Source: Magicicada septendecula (Eukaryota > Arthropoda > Insecta > Hemiptera > Cicadidae). From it: a stretch of DNA of 64,000 nucleotides. Positions 1 to 10,999 of this stretch are shown one piece after another (positions within the stretch are counted from its first letter, which is position 1; each line of letters opens with the position of its first letter). A program made the translations under genes and the position numbers. The stretch spans positions 36,981,031 through 37,045,030 of the forward strand of contig CM068370.1 of the NCBI GenBank assembly GCA_034769895.1. Direction: 5' to 3'. The notes under the pieces are model-generated. The model was not told where the DNA came from and ran no database searches. It worked only from the letters and a program-made list of their open reading frames with translations.

Positions 1-1730
1 AATAAAACAAAATAACGGGATATTTTCAAATAATATTTTCAATTAACCTTAATAATGTTTCACTCAAATTTGCTGAGGCCCTGGGATCAACGCGGCAAGC
101 CAACGTGGTCGAAACCTAGTATAAACCTACAAATGGAACGAATGCCTGACTGCATGGCTAAATCAAACAGAATGGAAACAAGCAAAGACATTCGTAACTA
201 TGCAAAATAATATGCCATGGAAGAATTATCGAATGTTGTTTGCGTACAACTGTGGGCTATCTTGCGCATACCACGGAAAAAAGCGAAAATCGTCTGCAGT
301 GGCTACAGAAATACTGATTTGAGCTAAGGGAGATATAAGAAAGATTGGAAATGACTGAAACAATGTAATTTGTTATAACGTTTTAACTAGAATACTAATA
401 ACTAAGCCTCTATACTAACCTTAGGCTTTTCATACTTCTTCTTATACAAAAAATGAGATAAAACTGAGGACATGTTAGTAATTTAGGTCTTGGAAAACAG
501 ATAAGTGTAGTTGTTCTTTATTTCTCTTGTTTTCTGGAAAACTCATATTTTAAGTATGCGAAAGGATTGGTCAATATGAACGCCGATTAAAAGCAGAGTT
601 TTTCAATGTAGAACTTATGGGAACCTGAGTTACCTGATGCAATGCTTGCTCAGAATTCCTCTCATCAAGGCACACATGTTCTTTTACTCCCAAAATCCAC
701 TGTCACTCGATAAATAATATTATATCCAATGTATCTGAAGTTTTATACTAAACATATTTTAAAAGACGTTGACCCCTTTCAGAGTCCTTCCATAGTAAAA
801 AAAAAACACAAGTTGCAGTGGAGGCTGATGGTTGAAAATTTTGGGGGTTGCAGTTGGGTTGGATGGTATTAAATTGTTTTATTCTCTGAATAGAAAACGT
901 CCAAGTCTCCTCCCCTCCAAACAATACACAAAGAATGCAATTTTAGTGTCACACCCACATAACCATGGATATTTCTTGTATATATGTTTTTAAAATTTTC
1001 AATTAAATATTTTGTTACCTGATTTTAAACTTTGATTAAAATTTAAAATGTTTGGTGTAGGTCTACATACTTTCTTAATTTGAATTTTTTCCTGAAAAGC
1101 AAGTAAACTGAACAGCGTTTTTGTTAAGTTTACGACAGAATTCATTGCATCCTACCAGTTAAATATAATAAATGTCTTACAATACGACACCTTAATCCTT
1201 TATATGTACTATTATTTACATTTAACGATGGATTGGATCGACACTGACAACGAACTTCAGAAAAAATTTGACCGACACTAACTAACTCAACTAACATAAC
1301 AACAAAACCTTACAAATTCCAACCTGGCGCACCACGTGTTATTTACCAACAAACAGACTGGTGGCGCCGTGACGTACAAGCGGAGTTTGCAGTTCCTAAT
1401 CACACCACGCGAATCTATACGGTTGTAACAGGAACACACGAGTCTAGTCAGCCACAGCACTACTCCACTGTATTTCCCCATATACAAAGCGCGTCACAGT
1501 TGGTGCATTCAACGCGGCAAGAGCTTGTACGGTTTTTAGTATTGCTCTGCGCATTTCAATCGGCAAATGATTAATTACGATGATTTAGTTTGAAAACACT
1601 ATTATTTGTTATTGTTTTATTCGTAATTCTATAATTTAAAATAATTTCGGGATTTAATGGGGGGTTGTGCAACCGTGCAACCTAAGCAAATCATGGAGAG
1701 ACAGAGACTATCCCTGTACTGGGGTGAATT
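1..1730. other. AT-rich non-coding flank, no gene recognised
   Basis: Short reading frames here have no recognisable motifs and no coding-like composition. I see no RNA gene and no repeat that recurs elsewhere in the window. Confidence 0.5.
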
Positions 1731-1734
1731 GGCG

Positions 1735-1830
1735 GACACCTTTCCGATGGTGGGGCCGAAACGTCTGTCTTTAACAACAATCGACCACGGCCTAACAATC
1801 CGGCTAATAACAATTCTAACAATATTAGTG
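1735..1830 (+). repeat. Fragment of dispersed repeat with GGGGCCGAAACGTCTGT core
   Basis: The segment around GGTGGGGCCGAAACGTCTGT closely resembles segments near 17205-17280 and 60415-60480. In those copies the core is followed by a TAATAGCCCGGCAGA-type end; here the tail is more diverged. It is an isolated end of the family described at 17015 and 60225. Confidence 0.5.
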
Positions 1831-2046
1831 ATAGAATTAAAGTAAATTATAGTAAGTGCTTATTAAAAAAAATTGATATAGAAAATATTTTTATTAACTT
1901 GTTTTTCTTTTATGAGCTTTTCAAAAATTCAGACAACGAAGAGTGTTATTTTGAATCATAAATTTAGTTTTACTACAGCATATTAAAAGCGACATAATAC
2001 AAGGAACTTTCTTTTCGATGTCACTGGATGTATAAAATTAAAATTA

Positions 2047-2497
2047 TTAATAAAGTATAGTAAAGAAAATTAAGAAGTAATGATGAAATATACCAAAGTA
2101 TAGAAAATATAACAGAAACAATGAGAAAAAGACGACTATTATTTTTTGGACATTTATATCGACAACAGGTTAACAAAGCAGATCTACAAGTATCTGTGAG
2201 GGAAGAAGTCAACATCGAGTTGGATTAAAGAAGTCCAAAAGGATTTAGAAAAACATAATATAAACGCAGAAAAAACTATTGAAACAGAAGTTTTTCGGCG
2301 AAAAGTGTTAAAAATAGAAGGAGTCCAGGGTGGAGAGAGGAAAACGCAGGTTCCAAGTGGACTGAAGACAGGAAGATGAGACATAATGAAAACATGAAAG
2401 AATATTGGAGAAAAAGTAAAGAACAAAGAACAAAGAATTGAAATTGGCATATGGTCCTTAGATGGCGGATACAAAAAAAGTATAGTAAAGAAAGTAA
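2047..2497 (+). mobile_element. Non-LTR retrotransposon (LINE) 3' end remnant
   Basis: Across frameshifts the plus strand encodes a LINE ORF2 C-terminal tail: a stretch around SWIKEVQKDLEKHNI (about 2213-2265), then one around KWTEDRKMRHNENMKEYW (about 2357-2410). This basic, Trp-containing tail is typical of insect LINEs ending after an EYW motif. The fragment is bracketed by imperfect direct repeats of about 45 bp, starting near 2001 and near 2498, both containing GGATGTATAAAATTAAAATT. It is dead coding sequence. Confidence 0.55.
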
Positions 2498-2499
2498 AG

Positions 2500-3390
2500 A
2501 ACTTTCTTTTTACACAGGGATGTATAAAATTAAAATTAATTTTAATTAATTTTTTATTTTATCGACAAAAGGAAGTAAAGCGATTTAAATTAAGTGCATT
2601 TAAATTTACAAAATCAGAGTAAGTTTTTTTTGCAAATTGAAAATAGCAGAAACGTGTAAAATAAATATAATAAGCCGTCTGCCTGAGTCGGTAGGTTGTA
2701 TGTCCACGCGTAACACGACTCTGGCGAGTCAATTAGAAGCCGGAACAGGCCTAAGGTCTGACTGAGCCTTGAAAGGAGAAAAATAGATAAAACATGTCGC
2801 CAGCAACGAGCGCACACAATGAGCAATAAAAAACTCAATAAACAATTTATGGTATTAAATGCGTGTTATAAGTTTTTTCTATTAAATATAATACAATATA
2901 TATACAATTAAGAATGGAACGGAACGATTGTAAAATAAGGATCAGCCTTCTTGTCAGTTTTGCGACCGCAGACTCTAAATATATTGTACGCCGCGGAGGT
3001 CATAAATATTGGTCACTGTACAGTAAAATGTGATGCCATGTTTCATCTAACTTATTGGGAATACGAGTAAAAATGATCTCTCTCATTGTTCAGGGCAGCA
3101 GTGTTGTGAATAATTTGAACGACTTTAACATTTCCTGTTGCAGACGTTTATGGGTGTTTCGCGCGGTTGTTTCAGTTTCTTGATCCTTTTAAGGAGCACG
3201 AATACGTTAACCCACATCGCAGAACAGCAAAACTTAAAATCAAACAATGTGCACAACAAGTGTTAACTTTAGTGAGATTATAAAGATAAAAATAAAACAA
3301 AACGTTACATACAAGTTGACTGTAAAAAGTAGTAAACTGGACGTACTTGCATTTAGCGGAAAAATATTTGTATACATCTGACCAAACTTT
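2500..3390. other. Non-coding interval
   Basis: AT-rich sequence. A GC-richer patch at about 2680-2790 resembles a repeat but I cannot assign it. No supported gene. Confidence 0.4.
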
Positions 3391-3394
3391 TAAT

Positions 3395-3680
3395 TCATAA
3401 TCCGTAGTCCGGCCGCATACTGGAGTGACTTTTTGTTTCGTGACAGAACAGTTTTGGTTCATTGTTTCGCAGATGACTCTACCGCAATATAAAACGCCGC
3501 ACACTGGCTGCGACATTGTCTAGAGGAGTCGCGAGGCCCTTTGCGACCAAATACGAAGTTCCTTCAGTTTGTGTATCACAAGAAGACAGCTTGCGACTTT
3601 TTGAACTATGCATGCACTGGATTCTAACCACACAATGCGAGGACTTTATACTGTATTACACTTACGCTGAAAGTATTGAA
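3395..3680 (+). repeat. Dispersed repeat family A, copy 1
   Basis: This stretch matches the reverse complement of 21355-21640 over most of its length. Shared blocks include TTTTTGTTTCGTGACAGAAC-like, CAGATGACTCTAC, ACATTGTCTAGAGG and ATTCTAACCACACAA-like segments. A shorter relative containing CATTTTGTTTCGCGACAGAA lies at about 17600. It has no coding capacity and is probably a non-autonomous element; I could not define its ends. Confidence 0.6.
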
Positions 3681-3947
3681 TTGATTGAATCAATACGAAT
3701 CAATAACACACCGGAGAATTCGTGTTCTAACATTTTCGAATTTTTTTACCTGAGTAAATATGTGTGTGATACATAAAAGGGAGAGAGATTACGGTTCCCT
3801 ACTTTAATTAAATTATTATAAACGTCATATCTTATAATTATATCAGTGCAATTATTCCCTACTTTAATTAAATTAATTTTATCTTATTAAAAACATCATA
3901 TCTTTTTTCTTTTATTTTCTGTCTGATCAAGTTTTTATTTATTTTAT

Positions 3948-5425
3948 TTAAATATAATTAATTCACTACCGACTCGGAACACAAAGTTTTTTACGGGTAA
4001 AAACGTAAAAGGTTTACCTTTAGTCTGAACCGGTTTTCGTTTTTAAAAAGCTTCTTCAGAGGTTGCCGCTGGGAGCACTGTCCGTCTTTTTGTTGGCGAC
4101 GGTATCGACTTTTGAAAGATCGAAATTGTGTATGTGGGATGTGATATGTTCGAATAATGCGTGTGATTTGAATTGTGTCTGTTCGTTTAGGATGTCGTTT
4201 TTATGTGTTTTCGTGTGTTTGTATATTTCCAATTGTTCTAGAGCGTCTAGTTTTGGCCTTTTGTGTGTACGTGTAGAATGTCCATGTTATTGTCGATGTT
4301 TTTGTATGTGTGGTTTGCTTCAATGAGGTGGTTTGCAAAGGTGGATTCTGTAGTGGCGTGTAGTGCCTTTGTGTGGTCAATGTATCTTTGTTGAAGCTAC
4401 GTCCTGTCCGGCCTATGTAGAATTTGTTACAATCTGAGCAATTCAGTTTGTAAACACCAGGTAGGTCGAATTTGTTTTGTGCTTTGTGTGTGTGTTTTGA
4501 TAGTGTGTGTTCTGTTTTGTTAGTAGTTTTGTATGCGAATCTGTATCCTGCTTTTTTGAATTTGTGGGCTATTTTTTCAGTTTGTTTGTTGATGTATGTT
4601 AGTGTTATGAATTTGTTGTTTTCTGTCTTTGTCTGTTGTTTGTTTTGTGTTTTGTATAGAAGTTTCTGTCGTATCCGTTGGATTCTGCTAGATATTTTAT
4701 CTTGTTTAGTTCGTCTTTGTAGTCTTTTTCATCTAGTGGGATGTTGTTAAGTCTATGTATCATAGTTCCGAAGGCAGCTAGTTTGTGTTGTTTTGGGTGA
4801 TTGGAGGAGTTGTGTATTAGTGTGTCAGTTGTAATCGGTTTTCTGTATATATTGAGTTTGTGCCTATGTTCAAATTTTCTTATGGGGAGGTCTAAGAGGT
4901 TTATGCTATTGTTGTGTTCGTATTCGGCAGTAAAGGTTATGTTTTTGTGTCTTTTGTTTTATGTGCGTTAGTAACTGTTCACATTGTCTTTTGTTTCCCC
5001 TGTATATTATTAGAATCTCATCAACGTATCTGTGCCAGTATAGTATTTTATGTGAGTTTCTGTCATTGTTTGTGAGAATACTTGTTTTTTTCTAAGTGTT
5101 GGAGAAAGATTTGTGCTAGAATACTGGATATGGGTAGACCGTCATTCTGTGTGTAAAATTTATTGTTATATGTGAAGTAGTTTTGTTTTGTTATAATGTT
5201 CAGAGTTTTTTTTAATATAACACATATCACACCCCACACACACAATATCGATCTTTCAAAAGTCGATACCGTCGCCAACAACAAGACGGACAGTGCTCCC
5301 AGCGGCAGCCTCTGAAGAAGCTTCTTAAAAGCGAAAACCGGTTCTGGCTATAAGGTGAAACTTTTACGTTTTTGTCCGTAAAAAACTTTGTGTTCCGAAT
5401 CGGTAGTGAATTAATTATATTTAGT
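3948..5425 (-). mobile_element. Penelope-like element (truncated) with inverted terminal arms
   Basis: Arms of about 200 bp (3948-4150 and 5216-5425) are inverted copies of each other, carrying CACTACCGACTCGG / CCGAATCGGTAGTG and the shared segment with GTCGATACCGTCGCCAACA. Between them the minus strand encodes, in broken frames, the end of a Penelope reverse transcriptase followed by a GIY-YIG endonuclease. The RT part includes NYFTYNNKFYTQNDGLPIS (near 5130-5190) and the catalytic-box variant YWHRYVDEIL (near 5010-5040). The endonuclease part includes GVYKLNCSDCNKFYIGRTG (near 4404-4462). The order RT then GIY-YIG is diagnostic of Penelope elements. The N-terminal RT half is missing. Confidence 0.8.
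4140..5210 (-). pseudogene. Penelope RT-GIY-YIG endonuclease, truncated and frameshifted
   Basis: The product of an intact relative copies element RNA and nicks DNA through the GIY-YIG domain. Here only the RT palm and thumb region and the endonuclease remain. The YVDD-type box reads YVDE. The GIY-YIG signature is represented by GVYKL and FYIGRTGRSF, followed by HTKALHATTESTFANHLIE. No single open frame covers the region, so it is inactive. Confidence 0.75.
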
Positions 5426-6260
5426 TAAGTAACGGACACGTCATGGACAACGAAATCCAAGAATTTATTTTATTTCTTTGTTATTTTTCCTTTTTATTTC
5501 CTTTGTTTCCTAATTATTAAATTTTGTTTGTTTTTCTTATAAAGTATGTGTAATATAGACCTATATATGTCTTCATCTTTTCTTTCTTATTTTTTGTTTT
5601 TAATTTAGCAGACATTAAACAGTATGTTCGTACTCTGATGTATACTTAGTGCATTGCATTTTTAAATATGAGTATGTGCGCGTGTGTTCAGAAAATCGCC
5701 GTGAGAATTCAGTTGAGACAATGTAATTTTAATTAACTTACTATATTAAGTAGGATTAAAAATGTTTCAAACTTTCTTTAAAAAAAAAAATCACTAAATC
5801 ACCGCTATCATCACATGATGAATTAGATCCTTCACAGCACGGCATTAGACGTTCCGCTTCCAAAAATCCTCCAACCATCCCTAGCTGGGTCTACCCACAC
5901 ACCTGTGTCCTGTAGGTTTATATTCCCAGACTTGTTTTGTCAGTCTGGAACCTAACATTCTTTCTAAGTGGTCTTTCTACCGTTGCTTGTAATTTTTTAA
6001 TTTTTTGTTCAAGTTAAAAACTTGTAACTATTTTCTTATGGCATTATTCTTGGTACGACTAAGTTTAGAACACCGCTTAACTCCTCTTAAGAACGCCATT
6101 TCTGAGGCCTATGTTTCTTGGTTATTGAACATAATTCACATACATTTGACAGTACAGTGACTGCCATAACTTTGTAGAACTTTAATCCACGTACCTTGTT
6201 TCTAAAAATACGGTTGACTGTCCCGTGGATCGCTGGGACTTACGCAACTTAACATCAATA
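5426..6260. other. Non-coding interval
   Basis: AT-rich, with no gene or repeat I can support. Confidence 0.4.
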
Positions 6261-6261
6261 T

Positions 6262-6800
6262 CATTTATCTAAAAATGAACTTTTACTTGTGAAACTTACT
6301 GTTTTTCGTTGTACGCGTTTCGGCGTACGTATTCGCCTTCTTCAGCTTTGAGTCAGACTGCCATCATTTTGTAACGGTTGTTGTGTGGAAGGTGAAGTGG
6401 GGGTGGTGTGTGGGGGAAGGGGATTGGCGCGGGGATTCAACTTAATGTTTGTTTTTTGTATAATTGTGTCAAAAAGTGTATGTGATTTATATTGTAATTG
6501 ATCGTTAAGTATGTTGTTTGGTTGTGTTGTGTGGTGTTTATATATTTCGTATTGTTCAGTTGTGTTGAGTTTTCGACCTTTGGGTAGGTGATGTAAAATT
6601 TCAAGATTAGTGTCTATGTCCCCCCGCGCCAATCCCCTTCCTCCACACACCTCCCCCACTACACCTTCCACACAACAACTGTTACAAAATGATGGCAGTC
6701 TGACTCAAAGCTGAAGAAGGCGAATACGTACGCCGAAACGCGTACAACGAAAAACAGTAAGTTTCACAAGTAAAAGTTCATTTTTAGATCAGTGTTAGTG
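6262..6800 (-). mobile_element. Second Penelope-like remnant, internally deleted, inverted arms
   Basis: Near-perfect inverted arms at 6262-6392 and 6658-6800 share CTGAAGAAGGCGAATACGTA and CGCCGAAACGCGTACAACG. Between them a 109-codon minus-strand frame (6342-6671) retains a piece like the end of a Penelope endonuclease: NLEILHHLPKGRKLNTTEQY followed by EIYKHH and KSHTLFD. The corresponding part of the element at 3948 has related residues (KRPKLDALEQLEIYKH). RT and the GIY-YIG core are deleted, leaving mainly the termini. Confidence 0.75.
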
Positions 6801-8285
6801 CTGTGAAAGAAGAGATGAATAACCAAGACAACTATCAATATCATAATTTCTATCATTGCCAATATCATTTCCCAGATAATTAAAGTGGCTCACATGTTCT
6901 AGAATTCGGTCATTAATGAATATGTTTGTTCTTATTGGTTCCTTGCCTCGAAATGCCATTGCCTTTGTTTTTATAGTGGAAAATTTTCATGTTATATTAT
7001 TTATAAATCTGATGTAGTTTGAAAACCGATTTTTGCCAATCAGATTCTGTATTTTGAAGTACGAGCAGGTCGTCATCAAACAACAGCACACTCAGATATC
7101 TGTCTCGTGATAACTTAATACCAGGGTTCACTGGACGTTTCCATTTCCTTACCAAATCGTCAATAAAAACGGCAACAATTAAATATTATTTCAAAATCCT
7201 GGTCGTCTATTTTCGCGATATACAATAATTAAAGAAATATAATTAAACACTGACATTGGTTTTAGAAACTATTAAAATAACTTTAGACAGATTTACTTTC
7301 TGAATTTGGTAATGCACAAGAAGATTGTTCGTTAAGATATATGAGTGAAGACACACTATGAGATCTTCTTAGTTGTAAGTGTAGGTTTATGTATGTAAAC
7401 AAAACACTCTCTTACGTACGAATAATGGTTGTTCATTTGTCTAAACTGCGTAGTTTTGCTATTATAAAAAGGCCTTTTGAATTAGAAGTACGCATTAAGA
7501 TAAGACATAAATATAACCATTAAAAACGAATAATGGAAAATGTGTTGTTTAAAATTATTATGAACGTGCAATCATAACAACATATAATTATTTATATGCC
7601 TGAGAGGCAGTAAATTAAAGAAATATATATAACAATGCGGACGCATACCCAAACAACAGTTGTTTAGGAAACTGTGGTATAAAGGAAAACATTAAAAGGA
7701 TAATGGTGGAAAGAATAAGTGTTAAAAGGAAAACAATAAATACAGACGCAGATTCATTTTGACCTTGTTTAATGCAGACAGTTAAACAGATAGTATTATT
7801 TACTGGTTTAAAGTAAATTAAATGGAGATATACAGGACATTAGGTAGGGAAGAAGACAGAAGATGGTGATTTTTGTAATGCAAACGATACTAATTATTGT
7901 TATTGTAATTGTAGTACACACAAAAACGGGCGTTGTTTGCATACACAGGTGTGTTTGTGTGCGTGTGTACGTGTATCCGCATATCTGCCTGTTAATGTTA
8001 GATTCCAGGGCGAGTCTGGTCACAGGTGGCAAATTTCCCTCAGATGTGCGGGTTAGTCAAAGAATAAGACTCGGTCAAAGAACCAGTCCCGGACTAAGTC
8101 AGCAGCGTTACCAGACTGTCACAGGTCACATTCATTAAAAACCACACACGCCTGCGATAGCGCTGAGACAGCCTTGTGTCATGGTGAGTAAGAGCCGGCA
8201 TTAATAAACCAATGTCTTGCAACGATAGGGGGTTGGTTCCCCAGAGGCTGAGAGAAGGTCACTGTGAGGAAAAGCCAAGAAGTAG
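6801..8285. other. Non-coding interval
   Basis: AT-rich with a short TG-rich tract near 7940-7975. Small frames here lack motifs. No gene recognised. Confidence 0.4.
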
Positions 8286-8289
8286 GAGA

Positions 8290-8620
8290 CCAGGGTTCTG
8301 AAGCTGTGAAAACAACTGGTCTCCTCCTTCGCCTATAACGCTACAGCCCGAAGTCGTGCCTTGGCCTCCTCTATACTGTCCCCCCACCCTTGTCTGTCAG
8401 TAGCAAAAGACTTCCATCCACTAGCATTCCCAACATTTCTCTTGCATTCACGGCGACAGCACCTTCCCACCTTGGTCTTTTGCACCTAAGCCTTTTGGTC
8501 TTTTGCCATCCATACTCCGCATAAGACTCTTTTAGGTGTTCGTTTGTCATCCGTTCTTACTACATGGCCACCCCTTTGCAGCCTCCTCAGTTTTCCGTAC
8601 ACTTCTACCGTTATTGAAAA
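8290..8620 (-). mobile_element. LINE ORF2 C-terminal remnant
   Basis: The minus strand, across frames, encodes a LINE C-terminal region: GGHVVRTDDKRTPKRVL, then SMDGKRPKG, then a Trp-containing tail around NASGWKSFATDRQGWGDSIE and EAKARLRAVA. The GHVVRMDD..PK and DRxxW patterns are typical of RTE-like/CR1-like insect LINEs. It is frameshifted and partial. Confidence 0.6.
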
Positions 8621-8785
8621 CAACTAGTCTAGAAGACGGAAACTCGTTTCAAGGTCCTCAAGGTTGATGGTTGAGCGTAAAGTTAACAGCCTTATATAGG
8701 AAAAAAAAGTTTTGTTGCGAATACTTTACAACTACATCGGGATTGGATAGACAATAATGGCAACCAACCAGACACGACGAATTAC

Positions 8786-9140
8786 GTGACAAGGAAAAAG
8801 GCTGAAGGGTCTCACCATAGTCACATGGAGTGTAGAATCACTGGCAAGACCAGGGGCTTTAATATCCATCATAGACCAAAGAGAAAGTGGACTTCAGAAG
8901 AGTTGGTGTGCGAAGGTGAGGACGAGTGGCGATGGAGAGAGAGGAATCGGACTTGTTGGATAGTATACAAGCTAATCTATGACGTAGAGGATGATTTGAG
9001 ATGTATGAATGTGAGAGGCTGGAAGAGGTCATGTGGTGATAGGATGGTATGGAGGAAAATGATTGAGCAGGGTAAGACCCACAGTGGGGTGTTGCGCCAG
9101 AAGAAGAAGAAGAAGAAGAAGAAGGTAGAAGAAGGAGGAG
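8786..9140 (+). mobile_element. LINE 3' end with GAA-type tail
   Basis: An open frame contains DDLRCMNVRGWKRSCGDRMV and WRKMIEQGKTHSG immediately before a run of AAG trinucleotides (about 9101-9125). A Trp-rich tail directly followed by a trinucleotide tail is how several LINEs in this window end. The first half of the frame is not recognisably LINE. The downstream GGA-rich tract to about 9190 is low-complexity. Confidence 0.55.
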
Positions 9141-9239
9141 GAGGAGCAGGAAGAGGAGGTGGTGGAGGGGGAGGAGGAGGAGCAGGAGATACAAGCGTAG
9201 TCATGTTGGCTATTATACAATACACCGTTTTCTAATATA

Positions 9240-10425
9240 GATATTGCAATAAACTGAATAATAAGTCCACTAATTAATAACTAAATACCACGCTTAATTT
9301 AGCACGCGTTTCAGTCTAAAAGATCGAAATACGGAATATTATATAACACGGCAATAACATTATCTGCAGTTCTAACTTTTAATCGTCTACAGCATGTATC
9401 ACTTCCTGATGTCTGACTGCGGAATTATACATCTTCATTAATTCTCGGCAAATATAGTATTACGTTATGGCCGAAACGGGACACAGCGTACTCTGACCGT
9501 ATCAAAACGATATTTTGCCTACATCTTGTAGTGAAGGAGAATACTATGTGCTAAACCATGGCCGGTTCTAGTAGAAGGCCGGACGGAATATTAAACGTGG
9601 CAACACTGGAACCAGCTGATATTTGAGGCCGACTAGACGATCTCTTAATTTATGTATTTCAACAATTTAATGGCGTCATTTTTAATTGCCGGTTAACAGC
9701 AGTTTTATAATTCTTTATTTTTTGCAAATTAAAAGTTTATTATGTAAAATACTGTTGCATTATTTAAGAAATATAATACTAATTAACTCATTTATATGAT
9801 ATGAATTCAATAATTCGAACAAAACTAATTCATTAGCCCTAACACTAATTCACTAATTTCTTCAACTTAAACGTATAGTACTAAGTGCGCACAGACCTAT
9901 AATTTAGATTTTGCTATAAATAAGAGTACTCATGATTTCAGTAATGCTATGAAATTAAATCAAAATATAACATGTTTACTTTAGCTATTTTATTGCACTA
10001 TGCTTATAGGCCTCAGACGGAACGTTGCCACGATTTATATTCCGGCCTCGTACTAGAGCCGGACATGGCTAAGCGCGAGGACAACGTTGAGATTACCTTT
10101 TACTGCAAATTGCGTAACCATTTTCAAACTCTTTAATTCACAAGATAATTTAACTTCAAATTAAGAAGATTATCCACGCTAATTTTTCCTCCCCACGTCT
10201 GTGCACTTTTGTTATATTGCACAACTGATTTCTAAACATTTTTAATGACCGTAAGAAGACGATATTGATAATTATCACAATTGTTTTTATTTCTTTAGCC
10301 TCGTACCGTTAGTTTCCAATACACGAATAATTTTTTAATTTCCAGTAAATAGGTATACTATACATACAAGCGTTATTCCGTATTCTACGTATTCACCTAC
10401 TTTATTAGATATCATCATCATCAAC
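9240..10425. other. Non-coding interval
   Basis: Two related short segments containing GCCGG-type blocks (near 9560 and 10040) are visible, but no gene or assignable element. Confidence 0.35.
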
Positions 10426-10433
10426 TTCACGGA

Positions 10434-10995
10434 TTAAACCAAGGATGGTTTGTTCCGGTATCAAATAGGCAAAGATTAGAGCTGGTCACTCCAGCGCTTT
10501 TTCCGTCGAATGTCTTCTTCTTCTTCTTCTTCTTCTTCTTCTTCTTCTTCTTCTTCTTCTTCTTCTTCTTCTTCTTCTTCTTCTTCTTCTTCTTCTTCTT
10601 CTTCTTCTTCTTCTTCTTCTTCTTCTTCTTCTTCTTCTTCTTCTTCTTCTTCTTCATCCTCAAGGTTTAAACCAAGAATGGTTTGTTCCGGTCTAAATAG
10701 ACAAATATTACAGCTGGTCACTCCAGTGTTTCCTTGGACGTCTCACACCTCTCCGTCCCCTCGGCTTATAGTGCCAGAGTTATTTGGGGATGCGGCAGTC
10801 ATCCATTCGGCAAAGATGTTCCCACCAATTCAGCCGATACTGGGCAATCCTGTCGAGCATACTCATAATATTCAGTTCCTGCCGTATATCTGTGTTTCTT
10901 CTATGATCATGGAGAGTATACTCTGCCACGTGCCTGAGAAATCTCATTTCAGCCGCTTGGACGCGACTGCCTGGCCTTTCGTTAAAGTTCTAGAT
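10434..10995 (-). mobile_element. LINE 3' end, minus strand, with expanded GAA microsatellite
   Basis: Reading minus from about 10985, the frames encode EMRFLRHVAEYTLHDHRRN, then TDIRQELNI, then a segment ending near RMDDCRIPK. This is a LINE ORF2 C-terminus of the same type as at 48045. It ends in a long GAA tract (plus-strand TTC, about 10513-10653, some 47 repeats). The roughly 75 bp next to the tract is present on both sides of it (10434-10512 and about 10660-10738, each with GGTTTGTTCCGGT and GCTGGTCACTCCAG). The tail therefore lies between two copies of the 3' end, perhaps a dimeric insertion. Confidence 0.6.
10513..10653. repeat. (TTC)n / (GAA)n microsatellite
   Basis: Uninterrupted TTC repeats, about 47 units. 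Poly-Ser, poly-Glu and poly-Lys frames across it are artefacts of the repeat. Confidence 0.95.
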
Positions 10996-10999
10996 ATTT

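Noticed and set aside
3172..3516. 114-codon minus-strand frame
   Set aside because: Overlaps dispersed repeat family A and shows no domain; the other copy of the repeat does not preserve it.
7808..8138. Frames of 74 and 91 codons on both strands
   Set aside because: Low-complexity TG/AC-rich sequence without protein motifs.
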